Shown here in pieces: positions 25,001 through 35,301 of a stretch of 64,000 nt of DNA. The number at the start of each line of letters is the position of its first letter. Position 1 is the first letter of the stretch. The DNA lies in contig WUJK01000006.1 of assembly GCA_011317545.1 (NCBI GenBank), positions 2,728,001 through 2,792,000 of the forward strand, given 5' to 3'. Origin of the DNA: Coniella vitis (Eukaryota; Ascomycota; Sordariomycetes; Diaporthales; Schizoparmaceae). The notes below the pieces were generated by a model. That model saw only the letters and a program-made list of their open reading frames with translations, did no database searches and was not told the origin of the DNA. The position numbers and the translations under genes are program-made.

Positions 25001-25250
25001 TCCAGTCGTCGGCGTGGAACCGCACGCTCTCGGCGATGATGGCCACGGCTTCCTCCTCGGCCATGCAGTTGATCTTGTCGAGAATGTACGCGGCCTCGCC
25101 GTTGGGCGCCAGGCTCTCGAGCATGTCGTGGGGGATCTCGTCGCCCCAGTTCTCCGCGTCCTCGCCAGCAGCGGCGTAGGGGTGTTTTTCCGGGTCGCCG
25201 ACGCTGATGGGCGTCACGCCCTCGTGGGCTGGCTCGACCTTGTCGGCCAT
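22049..25250 (-). CDS. OPT-family oligopeptide transporter
   Basis: Seven exons (25250-24792, 24702-24648, 24557-24116, 24022-23927, 23846-23709, 23592-22393, 22307-22049) join in frame to 882 residues. Every junction has GT/AG ends, and the last intron has a TACTAAC branch site. The first ~150 residues are a hydrophilic cytosolic region (YSSPYPGVRSVQELDIDDKI). Family blocks then follow in order: AIIGTFMATFFNSRFPAI, ILLYPCAKFLEYALP, WLPGYLFTALSTFNWM, ISPQNITLAILTGSSLGLG, FLLPGNPNAYLYGQALGSWA (a hallmark of OPT proteins) and MAHYCKIPPRAVFRSQ. These match proton-coupled OPT carriers, which import small peptides, glutathione or metal chelates at the plasma membrane. The substrate cannot be told from sequence. 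Confidence 0.95.
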
Positions 25251-27064
25251 TGTATTGTGTTGATTGTGATGCCCCCGTCTATATGTAGGCTATAGCCAGT
25301 CTCAAGGGATAGGACAGCGATGAAGCAAGAGGGCCCTGCCGCTCAATCTCACACGAAAGAGAGCCAGAGACACGAGCAGGCTGTCAGGATGCGGGGTGAC
25401 TTTTGAGCGTGATGGCTATATAAATGTGACGGCTATACTATCTATCTAAGCACACTGGACGCTCTTGAAGACGATGGTGTGGTGGGCCCTTGCATCTGTA
25501 TCGTTGTAGATTAACGTAGCAGCCGCCATCAAAGAGGCCATGTGCGTTGATATGGCCCTGCGACCCCGCTGCTATCTGTCCAAGGATCCTTTTGAGGAGG
25601 AGAACGTGCCAACCGCAGTCATTATACTACCACTGCGTCGAGGAGTCGTGGGATAATCCAGTCGCTGGACCAGCTTGGCCGACTGCCTTTCTTCTCCGCA
25701 CAAAGCCCACAATCCTCTGAGCCGTCTCTTGGCGTTAGAGGGCGATCTCCCGGTCTTCTGAGAGGGCATTGGCCATCTCCGCGTCTTTACGGGGGATCGA
25801 AAGTGGCTCCTATACTATGTATAACTGCTGGCTGAGGTGTTGTTGGACTGACATGTTTGTTGCCTGCGCGTCCGTCCGTCTCACTCTGCATCTTGGAGGA
25901 ACACAACAGCGATGTACGACTAGCACGGTCGAATGCAAAGGAAACTACTATGTATCCAAAGATGTATTCATGAGAGGGAGGATCAAACCTTTCCCTATAC
26001 TCCCACGCTGACGGTTGATTATCCCCCGCATTTTATCTCTGGGCTTGTCAAGTGCCTGGTGGATCCGCAACCCAGGAGCCTGGCCTCTAGGTCTGCGAAT
26101 AGGCTTTCGGACGGTGGAGTCAGCAGGTGTTTTTGTGTTGGCTCAACGTTACATGAGGCCTCGTGGCAAGCAGGAAAAAGATGGAGGCGGTGCTGTCGTT
26201 ATACTATGTTATGTAAGCATCCTATCTCGTGGGCCGATATACATAGTATTATGTACACTTTGAATGTCTACAAGTATTTATTTTCTCCATTGCTGTAGGG
26301 ACAGACAGACATGGTAATCATATCTCGCCAAGATGCACTTTCGCTTATTATACCGGGTCTCATTTGCAAAAGTGCATCTTTGCATACCGCACAGAGACTA
26401 GAGAGGGCCTCGCTTTTTTCGCTTCGTGGTTGAACGTTCGACATTAGTCAGTTCAACAGCACTAGTGGGAATTATGTTTATGTTTATAATGTATATAGTA
26501 TAGTAGTACGCACACAGCCTAGTAAAGAATCTTAAAGTGTCCTCGGCCATCCATCCAGCCAGTCAGGGCAGTGAGGGCAGTTCACGCCTGGCTCGACTGG
26601 CCAAGGAGGGCAGATGCCGATATTCTTTTTCAGAACCTCTTCACCGACAGATCGTCCCGGCCACACCTAGCGAGATACACTGCCGGGTGCTCGCCACACG
26701 GGCAATGCTGGATGGAGCAGGGCGGTTGGACATGGTCCAGGAAAAGTGCCCGTCCCGACCCACTCACCCAACGGCCACTTTGATCCGCTGCAAAAGGCAA
26801 GCCATAGCGCAGTGCCATCGTATGATTGGCCTCGCCCCCGAGGCCAGGAGAAGATAGGAGGGAGAGCCAGAGCGCAACCCTGCACCAACAACAACGCTCC
26901 AACAACAAGGCTTCCTGGGGCAGCAGCAACTCCTGCGTCTCTTTGGCTCCCAGGGCCTTCCCTGGACTCTCTGCTCACTCTTTGTGATTCCTTGCTCACT
27001 CACTCACTCACCCACTCACTTATAGCAAGCAGAGAGAATATACAAGAACCAACGGGGCGCCGCT
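25251..27064. other. Intergenic, promoter of the OPT gene on the left
   Basis: A TATATAG-like element (about 25416-25423 in minus-strand sense) lies about 170 bases upstream of the OPT start. The rest holds short frames without motifs. A short CACT tandem (around 26997-27018) is the only repeat seen. Confidence 0.45.
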
Positions 27065-27676
27065 TTAAAAGGTCGACGCGTCAGGAGCAATGGGCTTCAG
27101 GGTGCCCGCTCCCTTGAAGGCCTCGAGGATGTCGGCCTGCTCGCACAGGACCATGCGCTCGGTCTGGGTGCCCAGCTTCGACAGGCCCCGCCACCGCTCC
27201 AGGTCCTCGGGGTTGCGCTTGTCGCCGTGTGCCTCCTTGGCGTGCTCCCAGTGGCCCTTGGAAAAGGCGGCGCCGGTGGTGATCTTCTTGTTGGGGATGT
27301 CGTAGACGAGCGAGACAAAGGTGCCCGTTTCCCTGTTTTGGGGGGGGTTATTGAGTTTGGTTGGCTCACTTTGTTTTGGGGGGAGAAAGCAGAACACGAG
27401 GAGGAGGACATACTCGAGAAAGTTGCACTGCCAGATCTCGCCAGGGCGGATGCACTGGTAGGCGCACGTCTGGTAGTTCTGGCGGCCCTTCATGGGACCG
27501 CCGTGGATCGAGTAGACGACGCGGTGCTCAGAAAAGAACCAGAACTCATAGCGCCACTTTTCAGGGTTGCCGTTCTCGTCTGCGGCGTCGTAGTCGTACA
27601 CGAGGTGCGTGTCGAGGATGTCGTCCTTGAAGGAGGGGTGCAGGGTGGAGTGGCAGAAGAACTCGGGCAGAGGCAT
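27065..27676 (-). CDS. Phenolic acid decarboxylase (PAD family)
   Basis: Two exons, 27676-27414 and 27332-27065, give 176 residues, the usual PAD length. The 81-nt intron (GTATGT...AAACAG) splits a Glu codon. The enzyme converts p-coumaric, ferulic or caffeic acid to the vinylphenol plus CO2 without cofactor. The conserved blocks are present: LVYDYD (Tyr27 and Tyr29, the pair that binds the carboxylate), WRYEFWFFSEHRVVYSIHGG, the Arg-containing KGRQNYQTCAYQCIRPGEIW and, across the splice, NFLEETGTFVSLVYD with the catalytic Glu. No signal peptide is seen, so it should be cytosolic. It sits between an OPT transporter and a P450, which suggests detoxification or use of plant phenolics. Confidence 0.95.
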   Translation of the reverse strand: MPLPEFFCHSTLHPSFKDDILDTHLVYDYDAADENGNPEKWRYEFWFFSEHRVVYSIHGGPMKGRQNYQTCAYQCIRPGEIWQCNFLEYVLLLVFCFLPPKQSEPTKLNNPPQNRETGTFVSLVYDIPNKKITTGAAFSKGHWEHAKEAHGDKRNPEDLERWRGLSKLGTQTERMVLCEQADILEAFKGAGTLKPIAPDASTF

Positions 27677-28484
27677 TTTGGGACGTTTGGGATGGAGGCA
27701 AAGGGAGGTTCAAGGTATGAGTGACTTGGGCTTAGAGTTATAGAGTACAAGGCACAGAGTTTGGGCACGCCAAGAGACACAAAACTAAGGTTCGCCGTTG
27801 ACGTAGGTGACGGCTTGAGTGCAATCGAATCAATGTCCTGGGGACTTGGCCGCCTCCTTTATACACCACCGGAACGGGGAATTTTATGGGACTCTTGCTT
27901 TTTCTTTGCCTTTTCCATTCGTCATGGCCCTCGAGGCCATATCATAGCCTTGTATAAGGGCCCCCCCAGACTCGTCCGATCTCAGCGCAAAGTGGATATG
28001 AGATGGTGGGCCTCGACGGTGGTGGTGACATGTTCGACAGATTGTTCTTGTCGTTGGAAGCACGAGCCTCGAGCGTTCAGATGGGGCATCGCGCCACCGA
28101 GACTGGGGCACGACGTTGCCGCTGCTCTCCTCTCTCGCGTGGATTGCACCTTGGACGGCATCATCCATCCTGCAAACCTTAAAAGAAAAAAAAGGAATCC
28201 TGGGTGGCATTCGTCTACTCTGCTCTGCTGGGGGGTGCCATCGAGACCAGCCAGCGCGTTGAACCAGTTCGCTCCTTGACACTATTAATGGCCGGGACTC
28301 ATGGTGAGATTCTGGATATGCTAAAAGTATGTACAGCCAAACAGCAGAAACAGTCTGGGCTTCCAGTTTCCCTTTCCATTTCCCGGCCGTTGCAGATCTG
28401 ATTGCCGTCTCAACGACCCGCGATTCCGGAGGCTCGGGAAGACTATAAAGCTTGGTGTTGGGTAGTTCCTTGCTCACAAACCCA
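27677..28484. other. Intergenic between the PAD gene and the CYP52-like gene
   Basis: This interval holds the PAD promoter and the 3' end of the upstream minus-strand P450. The long overlapping frames seen here have no motifs. Confidence 0.5.
27858..27863 (-). promoter_or_regulatory. TATA-like box of the PAD gene
   Basis: GTATAAAGG in minus-strand sense lies about 180 bases upstream of the PAD start codon. The position is within the range of fungal TATA boxes; this is a motif match only. Confidence 0.4.
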
Positions 28485-30642
28485 TCAGTCAGAGTCCTCC
28501 GCCGTTCGCAGGCACACCTTGACGCCCTTGGCGCTACATGTCGTCAGAGTCAGGTTATGCTGCAGGTCGAGGTCTGTTTCCGTGTTCTGCATCTCTGCAA
28601 AGCGCTGCAGCAGCCTCACCGTCACGTAGCTGGCCTCGGTCAGGGCAAACTGCTGGCCCAGGCAGATGCGAGGTCCGCTAATTTTGTTTTTGTCCCGTCA
28701 GTTGTTGCTATTGGTCGCTTTCGGGGGTCGGGAAGGGGGGGGGGGATCTGGGTGGATCGAGCCAAGGAACTCTTGGTCCGGATCCTGTGTGCGCGAGGGG
28801 AAAAAATAAAATAAAAATAATAATAAAATAATAAAAAAAAAAATAGAAAGGAAAGGAAAGGAACGGCAGGGCCCAAAGAAATCGAGCAGACCGTTGCAAC
28901 ACGTGGCGTTGCTATGCTTGACAAGCACCAGGGTCCGATAGGATTTAATGTAGAAGAAAAGAGAATAAAAGAAGAAGAGAAAATAAAAACAAAAAGAAAG
29001 GGGAGAAGAAGAAGAAGAAGAAGAAGAAGGGAATATCAAGGCTTACCCATTGAATGGCAGATACTCCCAGCCAGTCTTCCTGCCCTCCCACCGCTCCGGG
29101 ATGAACTCGTCGGCATCTGGCCCCCAGAGATCCTTGCGCCGCTGCATCACATACACGCTGTACTCTACGTTCTGCCCCTTGTGCACAAAGATGGGCGACT
29201 GGCCGTCGGGGCCGCCGCCCACGGGCAGCCTGGTGTCCTGGTACGCCTGGCGCGCGTTGATGGGCACCACGGGAAACAGCCGCAGCGTCTCGTTGAGGTA
29301 GTGCTGCAGCATCTGGCAGTTCTTGAGCTTGGCGAAGCTGATGTCGGTGGGCTGCGCGTACGTGCCAAACTCGGCCACAATCGCCCTGCGTAGCGCCTGG
29401 TACCGCGCGGGGTCGCGCGCGAGCAGCAGGAACAGGTAGCCCAGCGCCGAGGCCGTCGTGTCGCGACCAGCCAGCAGGATGTGCATCACCTGGGTCCGCA
29501 GCTCGATGGGATCCTGCGTCGCCTGCGCCAGCGCATCGAGAAAGACGTAGCGCGCTTTGCCGCCGCTGCTGCTGCCGCTGCTGCTGCTGCTGCTGCCATC
29601 CTGTGCCTTGTCGTCGCCTCTGGGCTGCCGCTGCTGCTGCTGCTGCTGCTGCTGCTTGTTGAGCGCCAGGCGCACGTAGTGGTCCATGAAGCTGTTGCAC
29701 TGCTCCACGGCCTTGCGGAACTCGCGCGGGGCCCAGACCCAGTACATGGGCCCGAGGCGCGTCCGCTGCGCCAGCCCTCGCTGTGCGCGGTCAAAGGCCT
29801 GCGCAAAGTCAACGTTGTGCAGCGCCTCGGCCGAGTTGCGCGCGCGCGGGTACCCGGCAATCTGCTGCAGCTGCGAGTCGGCCGATTCGCCCAGCAGGAA
29901 CTCGGTGGCCGAGTCCAGCGTCAGGCGGAAGAAGAGGTCCTGGAGGTCGACGACCTGTGTCCACCCGCCGGCGGCGCGCGCAGAGACAGAGGCAGAGGCA
30001 GAGGAGGAGCCGGCGTGATGGAGCTTGGCATCGAGGGCGCTCATCATGTTCTGGACGTGGCGCTCCTCGAGATCCAGGTGGCTGACTTGGTCGCGTGTGA
30101 ACTGCGGGCGCATCAGGTCGCGCGAGTGTTTCCACTCGGCCCTTGTCTGCGTGAAGATGCCATTGCCGAGCATGGGCCAGAACTATAATACATGTTCCTC
30201 GCGGAGTCAGCGAGATGTGGGCATCATCGACTCATCAAGGAAGGGGCCAAGGAAGACAGTTCCAGAAACATACCATGTTGCGTCGCTGTTCACCAAGCTC
30301 AAAAGTCCCAAACTGCGTGGCCAGCAGCGCCTGGATATTCTGCGGCTCGTGCGTCGTGATGACCTCGGTGCCGAAGATCCTGTACATGAAGGTCCAGCGG
30401 CCGACTTGCTCTGCCTGCGCAACCAGAAACTGCAGAAAGTGCTTGCGCTGGTCGGCCGCGATGGCAGCCCGCACCTTGTCGATGCCCAAGGGCAGCCGCA
30501 AGGCCTGCTGCCGCGGCTTGTCGCAGCCCCATTGTCGGGCCCTGGCTGCGCGGCGGTGCGAGGTGAGGACGCTGTCGAGGAAGCGGAAAACCAGGTAGGA
30601 CACGCCCACCACACCGGCGAGGACGAGCGAGATGTGCGCCAT
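28485..30642 (-). CDS. Cytochrome P450, CYP52-like (alkane/fatty-acid hydroxylase type)
   Basis: Exons 30642-30274, 30182-29047 and 28677-28485 give 565 residues. An N-terminal hydrophobic anchor (SLVLAGVVGVSYLVFRFL) implies an ER membrane enzyme. P450 signatures are complete: helix-C WKHSRDLMRPQF, helix-I LLAGRDTTASALGYLF near residue 361, ExxR as NETLRLFPVVP, the PERW block, and the heme loop FNGGPRICLGQQFAL with its Cys ligand. The RDTTA and PRICLGQQFAL forms are typical of the CYP52 clan, which omega-hydroxylates alkanes and fatty acids; the actual substrate is unknown. Odd points are poly-Gln and poly-Ser runs near residues 300-330, before helix I, and a 369-nt last intron that splits the heme loop. 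A divergent P450 starts 1.7 kb away. Confidence 0.95.
28799..29030 (+). repeat. Low-complexity A/T- and purine-rich tract inside a P450 intron
   Basis: The last intron of the minus-strand P450 is mainly A runs, AAT units and, at 29009-29029, GAA-type units on the plus strand. It makes this intron about five times longer than others in the window. Confidence 0.85.
29561..29656 (+). repeat. CTG/CAG trinucleotide repeats within the P450 coding exon
   Basis: Two interrupted CTG runs (about 29561-29597 and 29625-29655) encode poly-Ser and poly-Gln respectively in the minus-strand P450. Such coding microsatellites often vary in length between strains. Confidence 0.9.
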
Positions 30643-31620
30643 CTATGCGTCTCTGAAGGGGGTGGAGGAAGCGCGTGGGGGCGAGAGAGTGACAGACTGG
30701 CTGGCTGGCTGGCTGACAGGAAGCGGAAGCAACCAGATTGTTTACTGGAGAACTGCTGCGAGAAGTGGCATCTATATAATAAGCAACTGCTCGTGACGAT
30801 GAGTTCGATGTGTGTGACGTGGGGCGAGCAGACGTTTTGCTTGAACTAAACTATGGTCATAAAAGGCGGCGCTTATATGGATAAATAGTAGGTTTTGCTC
30901 GGGCGGGCCATCGAGCGCCGGGCACCAGCGTCCTTTACAATGGCAGACGTATGGACATATCTAGATGGAGATGCCCATGAGGATGCCCACGCCTTGCATG
31001 CAAAAACAAGTTCGAGCCAGCAACCTGCTGCTGTTGGGTAACGCCAACTGATGCTGAAGCGGGAGCGGAGTGAGAGGCCGTCTCCTATATTCCTACGGCC
31101 TAATGACAAGTGAGAGCTGCGCAAAGATGAATATGCTGAGTCAAGACGTACATAGCAAGAAAATACCCTGCCCGCCCTGCATAAATACATAGTAATAAGA
31201 CCAGAACCGTTCCCACATCCCCGGATGATCCCATCGAGCAGGGCCCGCCATCGGTAAGCCGCGGACCGACAGAGACAAGTTGGCTCTTGGTATCAGTGCT
31301 CTCGAGGCCATCCATGGTCGGCACTTGACCTGCTCTCATCGGCTTTGCGTAGGCGTCCATGCACAGCCAGCATCCCTCTCGCTTGGGGGCTTAATTCCGC
31401 GGCTTGGGAGGGTCCCGACCCGCGGGCAATACGCCAACGGAGTCGTTCTGTTACACCGTTCCGTCTCGTTTCAGAGTACCGTGTAGCATCCTATATACAA
31501 ACAGTAGCAGCTGGAGAGAGAGAAACAGATTAGTATCGTCCTTGCATTGTGGCTGCTCGCTGGCTGGTGATCTTCCAACCTACTCGCTGTTCCCATCAAT
31601 GAGTACATGTTGGCTTACTT

Positions 31621-31646
31621 GACAGACAGACAGACAGACAGACAGA
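31621..31646 (+). repeat. GACA tetranucleotide repeat
   Basis: About six GACA units are followed by degenerate CAAA units in the divergent P450 intergenic region. This is a simple microsatellite. Confidence 0.9.
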
Positions 31647-32165
31647 TAAACAAACAAACAGGAAATACTTGCCATTATCCACACCAACTCTCCCATCCAT
31701 ACGCACGGTGGATCTAAAGCGAATCGATCCCGTGGGTCCCACGGACACCCTCCCTCCCCCCCCCCCCCAGCTTGCCATTTGTTCCGTATCCCGAGCCTCG
31801 GCATTGTCTGGCACCTCTTACTTACTGCTTTAGGAAACTGATGATGTAGCGTGCCTCTTGCAATCCTGCCAGTCAAGTCACCCGCAAGATACACGTCAAC
31901 CAGAGACAACAGCATGACACAACTGGCCAGAAAAAGGAAATATTGGCGCTCGCCTAAAAGCACATGGCATCGTTGAAACAGGCACATCTGCCGTATACAA
32001 TGAAGGAGGCGGCCTTGCACACCATCGCGACCAACAACAGATGAAAGTCGCCGCAGCCCAGACGTTTCAGCAGGTTGACTCGGATTTCAGAGCTCACTAT
32101 CTCGTCAAAACCAGCATGGTGATTGAGTTTTTGGTAAAGAAGATTCGAAACGTAGGCCAAGAAAA

Positions 32166-32178
32166 TATATATATATAA
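32166..32178 (+). promoter_or_regulatory. TATA-rich element upstream of the plus-strand P450
   Basis: An alternating TA tract ending in TATAAGC lies about 180 bases before the start codon at 32357. This is a motif match only. Confidence 0.4.
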
Positions 32179-32356
32179 GCTCGTGATGTTCTCAATAAAG
32201 TCCGTCTTAAGTCGGTGTGTCGACGCCGCGATACTTATGGTGGGAGAGTCCGCTTGATCTTGACCATCTGGATACAGTGCCAGCCTTCTTATCCCTCTCT
32301 TTTCCTCCCTCTACTAGTCTTGTCATCAATGAAAACCCACCGATAGCCTATCTACG

Positions 32357-34263
32357 ATGAATCCAGCGCGGGCGTTGAGCTTGTTCATCTTGCGGATCCT
32401 GGCCACTGGCGGGTGCACTGGCTATATTTTATCACGCATCCACCTACAATCCTCCCCAAGGCTCATTCAGCAGCATCCATATGCCTTTTGCCTCTTCATA
32501 TCCTTCTTGTTCGCTATAGTCGACAAGTTGGTCATCTACCCGCGATATCGCGATCCGCTCAGGAGTCTACCTGTCGCGCGAAGGGTAAGTATTTGGCGAC
32601 TTCAAAGCCGATGATCCTGTCGTCCTTACACACAGCGTCTCGTGCAGATGGCAGTAGCACACTAACTCTTTCCTGTCTACAAAAACCAGAACAAGCAGGG
32701 AAACACACTCTTGTACGAATCCCCGAGGGGCAAAAGTGCGCTGGAATGGATAGAGCAGCACCCAGACGCCCAACTCATCCGGCTGTGGGGCGGCGCAAAC
32801 ACCTCTGCGCCGATTCTCGTTTCGGGCCCCGAGGCGCTGCGTGACGTCCTCAACACCAATGTCTACGACTTTGAGAAGCCGTGGGGCGTGCGCGCGTTTC
32901 TCTCGCGCGCCATTGGCTGGGGCGTCATCCTGGCCGAGGGCAACGAGCATAAACGGCAGAGGAAAAGCCTGACGGGGGCGTTCCACGTGAGGCGGATACG
33001 CGAACTCTATGGCCTGATGTGGGCAAAGACACAGGTCTTTCTACAGCAGCTGGAGAAGGATGTCGACCAGCACATGGAAGCCCAGGGCGAGTTCGGCGTC
33101 GTCGAGTTCAGCGAGTGGACGAGGTGAGTTTGATATCAATGTCCACGTTACTGATTCCTCATCACCCGGGAAAAGGGGACTGATCTTGCTCCCGTGATAT
33201 AGTCGTCTGACCCTGGATATTATCGGGCCTACAGCAATGGGCCACGACTTCAATTCTCTCACGGCAGAGGACAACCCCATCGCAGACGCCTTCCTCGAGC
33301 TGCTGCGGCCCGAGTTCAGGAGGCTTGTCTTTTTCGGCCTGCACTTCATGATCCCAGAAAACATTATCCGCCTGCTGCCATTGAAGGAAAACCGTCTTCT
33401 CAATGACATTGGTGGCTACCTCCGCCGCATCTGCGACGACATCATTGCAGAAAAGAAGACCTCGGAAAAGGCGACGCACGTGGCCCAGCATGATATCCTG
33501 TCTGATATCATCCAGACGGGCTACTTTACCGACAAAGGCCTGTCTGAGCAGATGATGACTTTTCTCTCAGCCGGTGTAAGTGGGAATGTTGGCCCAGGCA
33601 TCATGGTCTCGCTTGCATCTTCACACCGCTGACCAGCAAATGATACTTGTATAGCATGAAACAACCGCAAGTGCCCTGACATGGGCGTGCTACCTCTGTG
33701 CCAAACATCCCGAGATCCAAAGACAGCTGCGCACCGAGGTTCACCAGAAAATCCCATCGCATGCGGGCGCAATCACCCATGAGTTGCTAGAGAGCATGCC
33801 CTATCTGAACGGCGTCTGCGAGGAAACCCTCCGTCTCTATCCCACCGTGCCCGTCACCGTCCGCGAAGCGATCCGCGACACCACCGTCGCGGGATACGCG
33901 GTCCCCAAGGGCACCGACTTCCTGCTTGTGCCCTACGCCATCAACCGCAACCCCAAGCTCTGGCCGAACCCGCACATGATTGTGCCGGAGCGGTGGATCG
34001 ACCAGCACGAGGACGGCACCCAGCGACCCAACAAGACGGGCGGCATGGCCACCAACTTCTCGGAGCTGACCTTTCTCCACGGGCCGCGCGCGTGCATTGG
34101 ACGGGATTTTGCAAAGGCAGAGCTGCGATGTGCTCTGGCAGGCGTCATTGGCAAGTTTGAGGTGGCACTGTATGCCCACGAGGAGCCAAGGGCCCAAGGC
34201 GTCATCACCATGAAGGCAGAGGGCGGCATGTACTTGCGGTTCAAGCCCATTAGGAACTGGTGA
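32357..34263 (+). CDS. Cytochrome P450 monooxygenase
   Basis: Four exons (32357-32584, 32690-33123, 33203-33575, 33655-34263) join to 547 residues with clean GTAAGT/GTGAGT donors. The N-terminus has two hydrophobic segments (LFILRILATGGCTGYIL and FCLFISFLFAIVDKLVI), suggesting a firm ER anchor. Signatures: helix-C HKRQRKSLTGAF, helix-I FLSAGHETTASALTWACYL (formed across the third intron), ExxR as EETLRLYPTVPVTVRE, the PERW block, and the heme loop FLHGPRACIGRDFAKAELR. The FLHGPRxCIG form is common in fungal P450s related to the CYP3/CYP4-like clans. Substrate is unknown. It is divergent from the CYP52-like gene, so the two may be co-regulated. Confidence 0.95.
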
Positions 34264-35301
34264 CGATGCCCCCGCGGCCCAGGAGCCGAGTGAGATGGCT
34301 CACGGTGATATCTCAGTCAGTTTGCTTGGATCTTGTTGTCTGCTATCTGTTGTTTCCCCCCCAGTGAAACTGGCTCTCTGGGGGCCGTTCTCCTGCTTCT
34401 ATATGCTAGCAAGGAAGAGAAGGCTCCAGGAGAAGAGGCCGGCTTTTCGCCCCATCCATATTCTAGCGCCAGCTAGCGGCAAGATCTCGAGCGTTAAAAG
34501 CACGGCGGTCCAAGCGGCTTGATCCAAGAAAGCCGCTTCATTTCCACAGGGCTGAGCATTGTTTCCCACCGCCAGTCTTGTAACGTTCATCCCAATAGAT
34601 CCTGGGCCAACCAACCGCTTCCCAGTACGTACGTCATGGTCAGTGCTGCCCATCGTGAGCACCGGCCACACCTAGATTCAACAGACGAACTCCAAACTCC
34701 CGTATTCACAGCCCCGTTGGCTCGCCCTCGTTGCAACGGGCGGCTGTCCACTCATGCGATGGCGGTGGAATAAATTCCATGAACAACGGCATTGCCGCCA
34801 TTCGCGCGGTGGACCCAGACGCGGCATAGAGAGCCTACATCCTTGCGCATGGTTGGGGCCCTCGCGAGACCGTTTCATGTAGTTCCCATCTTAGCCCAGC
34901 AAATCTCAACCACTATTGGAAAACAAGTGTCAGGCGGAAACTTGCTTGTGGTGTTCCCATGACTAGTTTGCTGTATCAGATTTTATGCGCCGGACTTTGC
35001 CATAGTGTGCCATGTTCAAGCGAACAGGAACAGAACTCGCAAACTTGGGAGAAGAGAGAGAAGGGTGGGAGGGGGGGGGGGCTTTTCTTTGGTCTAGGGC
35101 GTAAATTGTATAAGCTTCTATGGCTCTTTTGTTTTTATTCTTCTTTCCTTAGCCCCCCCCCCCCCTCGCCCGTCAAGACTTGTCATGTCTCTTGGCAACC
35201 CATGAGAGACGCTCACTCACTCCAAGCCGCCGCCCCAGTGAGTCAAACACAGTCTTGACTTTCCTGCCCCGTTGCAACCGGCTCTCTTCGCCAGCCCGAC
35301 C
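34264..35301. other. Intergenic, no supportable gene
   Basis: No coding signal is seen. Notable are a G-homopolymer (about 35069-35081) and a C-homopolymer (about 35152-35165) just upstream of the next gene. Confidence 0.5.

Larger units (their letters stand above)
30643..32356. other. Divergent promoter region between two P450 genes
   Basis: No coding signal is seen. The region serves both the minus-strand P450 (start 30642; a TTATTATATA-like element near 30772-30781 in minus sense) and the plus-strand P450 (start 32357). It contains a GACA tandem and a C-homopolymer near 31757-31768. Confidence 0.55.

Noticed and set aside
27884..28477. 197-residue minus-strand frame between the PAD and P450 genes
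   Set aside because: Starts just past the P450 stop codon and shows no domain or signal; probably chance in 3' and promoter DNA.
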